Positions 1-5,399 of a DNA stretch of 9,503 nt are shown here, piece after piece. This stretch comes from CAZERT01 sp964630015 (GTDB taxonomy: Bacteria; Patescibacteriota; Microgenomatia; UBA10105; UBA927). The stretch spans positions 1 to 9,503 of the forward strand of contig CAZVTJ010000035.1 in NCBI GenBank assembly GCA_964630015.1, in the 5' to 3' direction. Within the stretch, counting starts at the first letter, position 1. Every line of letters starts with the position of its first letter. The notes beneath the pieces are model-generated. The model saw only the letters and a list, made by a program, of their open reading frames with translations. It did no database searches and was not told the origin of the DNA. Position numbers and translations under genes: made by a program.

Positions 1-54
1 TAGAGCGTTGCTATGGCATAGCAAAGGTCACCGGTTCGAATCCGGTCAGGTCCA
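1..54 (+). tRNA. tRNA-Ala (anticodon GGC), 5' end outside the window
   Basis: Only the part from the 3' half of the D-stem onward is present. The anticodon stem TTGCT/AGCAA (8-12, 20-24) encloses the loop ATGGCAT, giving anticodon GGC (15-17), which reads GCC alanine codons. The T-arm is ACCGG-TTCGAAT-CCGGT (30-46), the 3' acceptor strand is CAGGTCC (47-53) and the discriminator base is A54. Acceptor position 70 is T, compatible with the G3:U70 alanine identity pair, although base 3 lies outside the window. The A32-U38 pair in the anticodon loop is a known conserved feature of tRNA-Ala(GGC). The 3' CCA is not encoded, so it must be added by a CCA-adding enzyme. Confidence 0.93.
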
Positions 55-63
55 CTAAAAAAA

Positions 64-191
64 GTAGCTAGTAGTTTGTAGATAGTAGATTGGGAAAAAC
101 GACACAATAGTAGAATTGTAACAATGGATCAATGGAACAATGAAACAATGTCTTTCTTCCCCCTATCTCCTAACTACCAACTACTAAATAC
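64..191. repeat. 128-bp imperfect palindrome between two tRNA-Ala genes
   Basis: The left arm (64-104) and the reverse complement of the right arm (149-191) align over about 41 positions with six scattered mismatches in the first 31 and a 2-base gap plus two mismatches near the inner end, roughly 78 percent identity. The best core is TAGTAGTTTGTAG (69-81) against CTACCAACTACTA (175-187), 12 of 13 complementary. The loop (105-148) holds CAATGG-type tandem repeats. The arms themselves are made of TAGTAG-like short repeats. The element fills nearly the whole spacer between the two tRNA genes and ends 11 bases before the second. No reading frame is supported. It may be a non-autonomous palindromic element, a cruciform or hairpin in the tRNA precursor, or a decayed simple-sequence repeat. 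Confidence 0.7.
120..151. repeat. four tandem 8-bp CAATG repeats
   Basis: Four consecutive degenerate 8-mers are visible: AACAATGG, ATCAATGG, AACAATGA and AACAATGT. They lie across the loop and inner right arm of the larger palindrome. Such repeats expand by slippage. They do not look like coding sequence. Confidence 0.75.
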
Positions 192-202
192 ATCGTTTTC
201 TC

Positions 203-275
203 GGGCCTGTAGCACAGTTGGTAATGCGCCGCATTCGCATTGCGGAGATCAGGGGTTCGACTCCCCTCAGGTCCA
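203..275 (+). tRNA. tRNA-Ala (anticodon CGC)
   Basis: This is a complete 73-nt cloverleaf. The acceptor strands GGGCCTG (203-209) and CAGGTCC (268-274) pair fully and include a G3:U70 wobble, the main identity element for alanyl-tRNA synthetase. T8 and A9 are present. The D-arm GCAC/ATGC (212-215, 224-227) has one C-A mismatch and the loop carries the conserved A14 and G18-G19. The anticodon stem CCGCA/TGCGG (229-233, 241-245) encloses TTCGCAT with anticodon CGC (236-238), reading GCG codons. The variable loop is AGATC and the T-arm is AGGGG-TTCGACT-CCCCT. A275 is the discriminator and no CCA follows. It lies 148 bases after the preceding tRNA-Ala on the same strand, so the two could share a transcript. 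Confidence 0.96.
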
Positions 276-332
276 CAAAAACCACCCGGAACTTCTACCA
301 AACTAAGGCAGTCGCATTTGACGCGATGCTGC

Positions 333-405
333 ATCAGGGGTTCGATTTATCCGCCGAAGTCCTGAGTTTACCGAAGGACGAAGGAGGACTCCCCTCATGT
401 CCACA
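333..405 (+). pseudogene. split tRNA-Ala 3'-end copy
   Basis: The blocks 333-345 and 389-405 together match 248-277 of the tRNA-Ala(CGC) locus at 29 of 30 positions; the one difference is T398 for G270. The match covers the end of the variable loop, the T-arm, the 3' acceptor strand and two bases beyond. The two blocks are separated by 43 nt inserted between T-loop positions 58 and 59. No matching 5' acceptor strand, D-arm or anticodon arm is convincing upstream (278-332), although GTCGC-ATTTGAC-GCGAT (312-328) could fold as a 5-bp stem with a 7-nt loop. It reads as a non-functional duplicate of the tRNA end, possibly an old integration site. A T-loop intron in a diverged tRNA gene is less likely because the 5' half is missing. 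Confidence 0.7.
346..388. repeat. 43-nt palindromic insertion in the tRNA fragment
   Basis: This segment interrupts the tRNA 3'-end copy. Its core (359-379) is a hairpin with outer stem GTCCT/AGGAC (359-363, 375-379), tandem G-A/A-G mismatches that can form sheared pairs, a G-C pair, and loop TTTAC. The pattern (CCTGAG ... CGAAGG) resembles dispersed bacterial intergenic palindromes of the REP type. The exact insertion boundaries are ambiguous by one or two bases because GA occurs at both junctions. No coding potential is seen. Confidence 0.6.
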
Positions 406-693
406 CTTCGCTCCTCCATTCAGTCAGAACTTCGTGTGGCAGGCCAACTATGCTAATTCAATAGCGGATACGTTAGGTTGCGTTGTGTACCCTCTAGCTT
501 TAAACCCACAAAGCTTTAACGACGTGAGGTTGCGAAGGAGGAAAGACGAGGGGGGTCATTCCCGCGAAAGCGGGAATCCAGTCTTTCAGTCTTACGAAGA
601 TACAAAGCACTGCGCATCAAAGAAATAAATTGAACCTAAAATAATCACTCGATCTATAATAATTGCTAGCAGTTAGAAAGATTATATTGCTAA
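406..693. other. gene-free region between tRNA remnant and M23 gene
   Basis: I see no credible gene here; the readable frame starting in the tRNA runs through known non-coding DNA. The region holds several short repeats. CCACAC (401-406) pairs with GTGTGG (434-439). AGGTTGCG occurs at 475-482 and 527-534. CGAAGGAGGA occurs at 533-542 and also at 379-388 in the insertion upstream. AGCTTTAA occurs twice between 496 and 520. A dRS3-like hairpin follows. The last 60 bases before the M23 stop are AT-rich, with TGCTAGCA as a short palindrome. The patchwork looks like accumulated small palindromic repeats. Confidence 0.55.
541..587. repeat. dRS3-like palindromic repeat
   Basis: Bases 558-577 fit the pattern ATTCCC-N8-GGGAAT, with the 8 central bases GCGAAAGC extending the stem to 8 bp around a GAAA tetraloop. 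Outer arms GAAAGAC (541-547) and GTCTTTC (581-587) are perfectly complementary and enclose it with an asymmetric internal loop. The pattern matches the neisserial dRS3 consensus, and similar hairpins are scattered in many other bacteria. It lies between the plus-strand tRNA genes and the 3' end of the minus-strand M23 gene. It could therefore stop transcription from both sides, but no T-run follows on either strand. Confidence 0.7.
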
Positions 694-1764
694 TTATCGG
701 AAGTATCCTGCGGGGTTCACGACAACACCGCCCTTGCGGATTTCAAAATGTAAATGCGTTCCTGTTGACCGACCGGTGGATCCCATCCTCCCGATAATCT
801 GGCCTCGGGATACTTTTTCCCCGGGGCTTACATAAATTGCCTGCATATGACCATAGAGTGTCTGCATGCCGTTTCCGTGATCGATAATGACATGTTGGCC
901 ATATCCCCACTTCAGATATTCAACCAATACAACGGTTCCGGAATCGGCTGCAGCAATCCCCGGAGCTGCATTATTGGCAATATCAAACGCATTATGGTAC
1001 CAGGATGGATATTGGGTAATAACGCCCGATGTTGGCCAAAGGAATTGCCCCGTTCCGGTAACGGTTGACTGGATCGGAGTCGCATAATAAACCTTAGGCG
1101 CCTCCGGCATAACACCACCAGGAACAATCAGTGTCTGCCCGATGGATAACGCAAATGTTTCCGGGTTGGAAAAATCATTAAATGGAAAGTTAACAATATT
1201 TTGCGCTTCCGTCTTATATTTTTTCGCAATCGAATAAATAGTATCCCCCTCTTTTACCACATGGACCATGCCACTGACAGGAGGAATTTTAAGTTTTTGT
1301 CCTATACTCAAACTATCACTTTTTATATCATTTGCCCACTTTATTGTATCAATGGTAACGCCAAATTTTTGGGCGATATTGGCAAGTGTATCGCCGTCTT
1401 CAACTAAATAGGTAACCACCTGATCACGCGGTTTCACCGATACTTCTGTTTGAATCGAAGAATTTTCGTCAAGCGAGGTAAGCACAGCCGAAGGTGGGGT
1501 AAAATCCGTAGAAACAGCAGAGACTGTATAGGCATTGGCGATAAGCGGCGCACTGGAAACGCCCGCAATTAAAAGAACAATGATGGAAATATGAAGAAAT
1601 GGCCTCTGGTAGCTTCCGCGGCGCGCCATGAGCACATCAACAAGCACGTCTTTTCTTGCCTCAAAACGGGTACCGAAGTGATGGGTATTACGCTGGATAA
1701 AATACCACCAACCGCTGCCCCACTCGGCAAGCTCACTCTGAAGCTGGAATAGCCATCGTTTCAT
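694..1764 (-). CDS. membrane-anchored LysM / M23 family metallopeptidase
   Basis: A 356-residue protein that probably cleaves peptide cross-links in cell-wall peptidoglycan outside the membrane. The first 54 residues are tryptophan-rich, charged and probably cytoplasmic. A hydrophobic segment (about 55-79) anchors or exports the protein. Two LysM peptidoglycan-binding repeats follow (116-162, 166-215), each with a G-D-T and an L-S-I-G-Q motif. The C-terminus is a complete M23 (LytM/lysostaphin-type) domain: zinc ligands H257 and D261 (H-x3-D) and H339, and catalytic H306 (Y-G-H) and H337 (H-L-H). With no missing residue, it is likely an active endopeptidase rather than a degenerate EnvC/NlpD-like activator. 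The ATG at 1764 is chosen because GGAG precedes it, although only 3 bases away. A TTG at 1803 would add 13 residues but has no ribosome binding site. The stop is TAA. It is the last minus-strand gene before the tRNA region. Confidence 0.9.
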   Translation of the reverse strand: MKRWLFQLQSELAEWGSGWWYFIQRNTHHFGTRFEARKDVLVDVLMARRGSYQRPFLHISIIVLLIAGVSSAPLIANAYTVSAVSTDFTPPSAVLTSLDENSSIQTEVSVKPRDQVVTYLVEDGDTLANIAQKFGVTIDTIKWANDIKSDSLSIGQKLKIPPVSGMVHVVKEGDTIYSIAKKYKTEAQNIVNFPFNDFSNPETFALSIGQTLIVPGGVMPEAPKVYYATPIQSTVTGTGQFLWPTSGVITQYPSWYHNAFDIANNAAPGIAAADSGTVVLVEYLKWGYGQHVIIDHGNGMQTLYGHMQAIYVSPGEKVSRGQIIGRMGSTGRSTGTHLHFEIRKGGVVVNPAGYFR

Positions 1765-1890
1765 ATACTCCGTAAGACTACCAAAGTGCTCCCGGAAGTG
1801 CAAATGAAGAAATATTATACAAAAATATAATATTCGGGATAGAAACCTATAAATATTGTTCTTCTGCCACCCGAACTATTCCCGATTTGA

Positions 1891-1918
1891 TTTATACCCT
1901 CTTTCTATGTTTCGTCAA
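1891..1918 (-). promoter_or_regulatory. candidate sigma-70 promoter of the M23 gene
   Basis: Read on the minus strand, TTGACG (1918-1913) and TATAAA (1896-1891) are separated by 16 bases, each matching the consensus at 5 of 6 positions. Transcription would start near 1884, leaving a leader of about 120 bases to the ATG at 1764. A perfect TATAAT also occurs at 1819-1814 but lacks a good -35 box and would leave only about 45 bases of leader. No other strong promoter is seen near the gene. Confidence 0.5.
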
Positions 1919-1960
1919 TATTCTGGTTTAGCTTGTCACAGTAAACAATCTATTCCTGCA

Positions 1961-1991
1961 TTCGGGAATGAGCCGTGTACGGATTCCCGAA
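1961..1991. repeat. 9-bp inverted repeat hairpin with CGGGAAT arms
   Basis: TTCGGGAAT (1961-1969) is perfectly complementary to ATTCCCGAA (1983-1991). Inside, CCG-TGTA-CGG (1973-1982) can extend the stem after a GAG bulge. The same GGAAT half (1965-1969) can instead pair with ATTCC at 1952-1956, so two mutually exclusive hairpins are possible. No T-run follows on either strand, so it is not a classical terminator. It lies about 75 bases upstream of the predicted start of the M23 transcript. Confidence 0.6.
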
Positions 1992-2356
1992 CCGGATACA
2001 ATATTTCATGTTATGTCTTATCCGTTTATCATCCGTTTTTCTTTGAATTATAGATAACTTTCACCCAATGATTCCGCCTTTCCCCCGTGTAACAAAACTT
2101 CTAGGCTTATGGAATACAAAAATGGTACGGGGAACATGAAATAATCATTACTCACTCCATAATCATTCATTTATTATCTTGTTCTGACGCAATAAATCTT
2201 CTCTCCGGGAGAATTCTTCCTGCAGGATCATTCCGAATACGGATTGGCAAAGCGTTCTTGAAAGTGCTATTTTACGCTCAAAAATATCATTGTGGGCATA
2301 GCGAAGAATACATCCACTGGAAAACTACGCCCGTGATGCCATGGCGTTTTTACTTC

Positions 2357-2383
2357 CACAGCAGTAAAACAACTATTCCTACA
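2357..2383. repeat. degenerate direct repeat, partner at 1937-1960
   Basis: This 27-base segment and 1937-1960 (24 bases) share 22 matched positions when aligned with gaps: the blocks CACAG, TAAA, CAA, CTATTCCT and a final CA. The two copies lie about 420 bases apart in the same orientation and bracket most of the gene-free region. They could be the worn ends of an inserted segment or of a duplicated 3'-untranslated sequence. Confidence 0.4.
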
Positions 2384-2389
2384 GGATAG
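2363..2389 (-). terminator. weak hairpin plus T-run downstream of rho
   Basis: On the minus strand, 2389-2373 reads CTATCC-TGTA-GG-A-ATAG, a stem of about 6 bp with one bulged A and a tetraloop. It is followed by TTGTTTTAC. It begins 37 bases after the rho stop codon. The stem is AT-rich and short, so it is at best a weak intrinsic terminator. Confidence 0.3.
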
Positions 2390-2425
2390 AACAACTATGG
2401 ATATGAGGCTAAAACCGTATGATAT

Positions 2426-4099
2426 TTACCCCTGGCTGAGGGTTGCAAGAAACTCCGCGTTGCTTTTCGATTTGGACAACCGGTCAATCATCATAGCCGA
2501 CTGTTCATCTTCGGAAAGAAGCGCGAGCATGTGCCGCAGGGTCGTCACGTTTTTCATCACGTCTTCCCCAAGCATCAGTTCATCGTGCCGAGTGCCAGAC
2601 GTCGGAATGTCAATTGCCGGAAAAATACGCCGTTCCTGGAGCTTCCTGGATAAATGAAGTTCCATGTTGCCGGTTCCCTTGAATTCCTCATAAATCAGAT
2701 CATCCATCCGGGACCCCGTATCGACAAGTGCCGTTCCGATAACGGTAAGTGACCCGCCGGTTGTTTTCTCCGACCCTGCCGCTGCCTCAACACACCGGGC
2801 GGCACCAAGGAATTTTTTCGCCGGATACAGTGCTGCCGGATCAAATCCACCCGAAAGCGTACGTCCGGAAGGATTAACAACCAGATTGTATGCCCGGGCA
2901 AGCCGGGTAATGGAATCCAGAAGCACTACAACGTCCTTCCCCATCTCTACCAAGCGCTTTGCCCGTTCCAGTGCAATTTCCGCAACGCGGACCTGCTCCG
3001 GGGGGGATTGGTCAAAATTGGATGCCAACACTTCACCCTTTATTGACCGCGTAAGATCCGTTACCTCTTCCGGCCGTTCCCCGATAAGGGCTGCCATCAA
3101 ATGAACATCAGGATAATTTGCCGTAACGCCGGCTGCAATTTCCTTTAAAATCGTTGTCTTCCCTGCTTTTGGTGGGGATACGATAATCCCCCGTTGTCCA
3201 AATCCAATGGGAGACAACAAATCAATCATGCGCGTTGATAATGGGGTTTGATCCGTTTCGAGTCGTAAAAGAGTATTGGGATATATTGGGATGAGGTCTT
3301 CAAAATTCGGACGGTTGGTTAATCCTTCCGCTTCCACACCATTTATTTTTTCGACTTTCAATAGTCCCCAATACCGTTCATTCTCTTTTGGCTGCCTGGC
3401 TTGCCCCTGAACCTGATCACCGCTTCGGAGCAAAAACCGGCGGATCTGTGACTGGGAAATATAGACATCCCGGTCCGATGGTGTAAACTTTGGCCGCAGG
3501 AATCCGTGTCCTTCCGGCATCATGTCCAAAATACCGATGACCGTTTCCGTCGGAACGGTAATATCGGCGGTAAATTCCTCTTTTCCGTCCGGTGTCGGTG
3601 TTGGTGTATAGACAAAATCACGCTGGAACCTCCGGTATCCGCCCATCTGCCCCATCGGACTTCCTCCCCGGGTGTCCCGGCGATAGCCACCACGATCATA
3701 TCCACCTCCAGAATATCCACCACGGGAATTGTAATTTCTATACCCTCCGCGCATACCACCCTGACGCATCATCTGTGGTCGTGGCCGTGGTTGATACCTG
3801 TTTTGTTGTTGGAGAGCTGGTTCTGATGAAAGTTCAGGCGGATTGTCTCCCCCCGCAGTATCCTGTGCGGGAACTTCAGGCGTGGATGTCTCGGGTGTAA
3901 CAGCGGCACTACTTTTTTTCGGGCCGCCGATAAGATCCTCAATGGATGCCTCCGATGATCGTGGCTGAACCGGATTGTCAATAACCGGTTCTGCCAAAAA
4001 GGTGGATACGCTGTCTTCTTCTGTTTTTTTCGCAGAGGAGGAAGATGGTTTTTCTTCGGTCTTTTTGGTTGACCGTTTGGTAGAGGCTTTATATGCCAT
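2426..4099 (-). CDS. rho: transcription termination factor Rho with RGG-rich N-terminal extension
   Basis: Rho is the ring-shaped hexameric RNA-dependent ATPase/helicase that releases nascent RNA from RNA polymerase in the cytoplasm. The 557-residue product is well over 100 residues longer than E. coli Rho (419). The extra length is an N-terminal disordered region (1-170) that starts Lys/Ser-rich and becomes Gly/Arg/Tyr-rich with four RGG motifs (about 111-160). The cold-shock-like RNA-binding domain spans about 182-260. The ATPase core has Walker A SPPKAGKT (308-315), GERPEEV (340-346), Walker B VVLLD (391-395) running into SITRLARAYN, and the RNA-contacting KGTGN (474-478). About eight extra residues (AAAGSEKTT, 439-447) lie between G-A-A-R-x-V-E and GGSLT compared with E. 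coli. ATG at 4099 (MAYK) is chosen; GTG at 4105 with GGA 8-12 bases upstream, or TTG at 4129, are alternatives. It has its own promoter and long leader. Confidence 0.96.
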   Translation of the reverse strand: MAYKASTKRSTKKTEEKPSSSSAKKTEEDSVSTFLAEPVIDNPVQPRSSEASIEDLIGGPKKSSAAVTPETSTPEVPAQDTAGGDNPPELSSEPALQQQNRYQPRPRPQMMRQGGMRGGYRNYNSRGGYSGGGYDRGGYRRDTRGGSPMGQMGGYRRFQRDFVYTPTPTPDGKEEFTADITVPTETVIGILDMMPEGHGFLRPKFTPSDRDVYISQSQIRRFLLRSGDQVQGQARQPKENERYWGLLKVEKINGVEAEGLTNRPNFEDLIPIYPNTLLRLETDQTPLSTRMIDLLSPIGFGQRGIIVSPPKAGKTTILKEIAAGVTANYPDVHLMAALIGERPEEVTDLTRSIKGEVLASNFDQSPPEQVRVAEIALERAKRLVEMGKDVVVLLDSITRLARAYNLVVNPSGRTLSGGFDPAALYPAKKFLGAARCVEAAAGSEKTTGGSLTVIGTALVDTGSRMDDLIYEEFKGTGNMELHLSRKLQERRIFPAIDIPTSGTRHDELMLGEDVMKNVTTLRHMLALLSEDEQSAMMIDRLSKSKSNAEFLATLSQG

Positions 4100-4234
4100 A
4101 CACACTATGGAGTTCCGTTTTGCATTCAATAAGGCGGAGTACGTCTCTTATGACTCCCTGGGCGCTTATCGATATACAGACGGTTCCATGAATAAAGGAA
4201 ATGAAAGGGTTTATACAACAGAGGAGACGATTAC
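4100..4234 (-). promoter_or_regulatory. long, partly C/T-rich, G-poor rho leader
   Basis: If transcription starts near 4234, rho has an untranslated leader of about 135 bases. Its first 45 bases or so (4234-4190, read on the minus strand) are rich in C and T with few G, as expected of a Rho-binding rut-like site. Further down, GGAGT (4159-4155) can pair with ACTCC. E. coli rho is known to attenuate its own expression through its leader, so autoregulation is a reasonable inference. No specific element is proven here. Confidence 0.35.
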
Positions 4235-4240
4235 AACGTC

Positions 4241-4270
4241 ATTTAACCATAATTGGTATTGCTATGTCAA
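4241..4270 (-). promoter_or_regulatory. sigma-70 promoter of rho
   Basis: On the minus strand a perfect -35 box TTGACA (4270-4265) is followed after 18 bases by TTAAAT (4246-4241), preceded by TG one base upstream, which makes an extended -10 element. It lies between pyrB and rho and points at rho. This is the clearest promoter in the window. Confidence 0.65.
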
Positions 4271-4411
4271 TACGATAATACGATGAATAAAGGGGGTAGC
4301 CCAACCCTATAGGGAAAATAACATACATCCAATTTTGATGAATACTGGAAGGAAACAATGCTCCCCCCCATCCTGAAACCACATCCGCAGTCATGATATG
4401 TTTCTTTGAAA

Positions 4412-5374
4412 TTACTCTTGAAGTGCGCCTATGGGATCAGGATGTAAAATCATTGCAAGAAGTGCCATTCTTACCGTTACCATATGATCAAGTTGCTCTG
4501 TTAAATATACAGCACGGGGATCAGTATCAACACTCGTATCAATTTCATCTGCCCTGGGTAAAGGATGCATAACAATAGCGGTTTGTTTCATTTTCTTAAG
4601 TGAATCTGGTGTTATGCGGAACCAATTCCGAATTTTTTCATAGTCTTTCTGATCTTTAAATTTTTCTTTTTTTATTCTATTCACATAAAAAACATCACTC
4701 ATCCAAATACGATCATCTATTGTTGTGTGTTCTATAAGATTCATTCCATGATGTCGCAGGGCGGAAACTCTATCACGTGGCAATAGTAATTCCTGTGGAG
4801 ATACCACATGGACTGTAATTCCCGGAAATAAAGAAAGGATACCAAGCAAAGAATGAATCGTCCTTCCATACACAAGATCACCAAGGATAGTAATGGTTGC
4901 ATTTGCCAAATCGTGAACATGGGATTGTATGGTAAAAAGTTCCATAATTGCCTGTGTCGGATGTTCATTCCCTCCGTCTCCCGCATTTATAATCGGAACG
5001 GAAGATATGTGTGAGGCATGTTCGCTTGATCCTTTATCGGGATGACGCAACACAATAGCATTACAAAAATGTGAAAACGTCCGAATGGTATCTTCAAACG
5101 ATTCCCCCTTTGTAACCGATGATGCTTCCATGCCATGAAATGGAATAAAACCTCCGCCAAAATATTGGATTGCGCTTAAAAATGAAGCAAAGGTCCTGCT
5201 GGAAGGTTCATAAAATAATGCTGACAATATTTTTCCCTGTAATAATGGCTTAAGTGTGCCGGTTTGCAAGCGTGAGACAATGATTTTTTCTAAAGCATAT
5301 ACCAGTTCAATCTTTTCTTTATCAAGTTGGGAAATACTATACAAATGGGATTGAAAGAATGGATTATGTGTCAT
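4412..5374 (-). CDS. pyrB: aspartate carbamoyltransferase catalytic subunit
   Basis: PyrB condenses carbamoyl phosphate with L-aspartate to N-carbamoyl-aspartate, an early step of pyrimidine synthesis in the cytosol. The 320-residue length is typical of the catalytic chain. Family signatures occur in order: carbamoyl-phosphate loop E-P-S-S-R-T (56-61), the mobile loop S-V-T-K-G-E-S (86-92) with the active-site lysine at 89, L-R-H-P (109-112), GDGGNEHPTQ (132-141), GDLVYGRTIHSL (165-176) and HPLPR (270-274). GDLxYGRTxHS and GDGxNxHPTQ point to aspartate rather than ornithine carbamoyltransferase. The usual T-R-I/V-Q-K-E-R reads N-R-I-K-K-E-K (232-238), so the position of aspartate-binding Gln231 of E. 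coli is Lys235; Arg56 of E. coli is Phe62. No pyrI or other pyrimidine gene is adjacent. The DNA is clearly AT-richer than rho and the DUF2298 gene (sampled lines about 27-42 percent GC). The ATG at 5374 has GAAGGA about 12 bases upstream. Its promoter overlaps the end of the upstream gene. Confidence 0.94.
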   Translation of the reverse strand: MTHNPFFQSHLYSISQLDKEKIELVYALEKIIVSRLQTGTLKPLLQGKILSALFYEPSSRTFASFLSAIQYFGGGFIPFHGMEASSVTKGESFEDTIRTFSHFCNAIVLRHPDKGSSEHASHISSVPIINAGDGGNEHPTQAIMELFTIQSHVHDLANATITILGDLVYGRTIHSLLGILSLFPGITVHVVSPQELLLPRDRVSALRHHGMNLIEHTTIDDRIWMSDVFYVNRIKKEKFKDQKDYEKIRNWFRITPDSLKKMKQTAIVMHPLPRADEIDTSVDTDPRAVYLTEQLDHMVTVRMALLAMILHPDPIGALQE

Positions 5375-5399
5375 GTTCGTTTCCGATCCTTCACCTTTT

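Larger units (their letters stand above)
1765..2425. other. 660-bp gene-free region between M23 gene and rho
   Basis: No convincing reading frame is present on either strand; the only 65-codon frame (plus, 1856-2053) starts at TTG without a ribosome binding site and resembles nothing known. Visible structure includes the M23 promoter, a hairpin at 1961-1991, a pair of degenerate 24-27 bp direct repeats (1937-1960 and 2357-2383), and the 9-mer ATAATCATT repeated at 2141-2149 and 2159-2167. A 10-bp palindrome TCCTGCAGGA (2218-2227) and the 9-mer AACAACTAT at 2368-2376 and 2390-2398 are also present. The spacing is unusually long for this window, so it may be a decayed gene or a small untranslated RNA locus. 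Neither can be shown from the sequence alone. Confidence 0.6.

Noticed and set aside
278..332. A complete third tRNA gene upstream of the split fragment
   Set aside because: A 5-bp stem with 7-nt loop can be drawn, but no 5' acceptor strand (GGACATG expected) and no D-loop GG are found.
218..628. 136-codon plus-strand reading frame
   Set aside because: It begins inside tRNA-Ala(CGC) and runs through the split tRNA fragment and the dRS3-like hairpin; no ribosome binding site and no recognisable protein.
1..640. CRISPR-like array from the repeated short words
   Set aside because: The repeats are short, irregularly spaced and partly palindromic, with no uniform repeat-spacer structure and no cas gene in the window.
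1856..2053. 65-codon plus-strand reading frame in the rho/M23 spacer
   Set aside because: It starts at TTG without a ribosome binding site, crosses the 1961-1991 hairpin and the minus-strand promoter, and resembles no family.
2886..3104. Plus-strand frames opposite rho
   Set aside because: They are antisense shadows of the rho coding sequence with no ribosome binding site or protein signature.
4166..4189. Seven-residue leader peptide (MEPSVYR) in the rho leader
   Set aside because: ATG and TAA are in frame, but there is no ribosome binding site and such short frames arise by chance.
4305..4314. CCCTATAGGG palindrome downstream of pyrB as a terminator
   Set aside because: It is a 10-bp palindrome without a usable loop or a following T-run; the nearby GGGT/ACCC stem is also too short.
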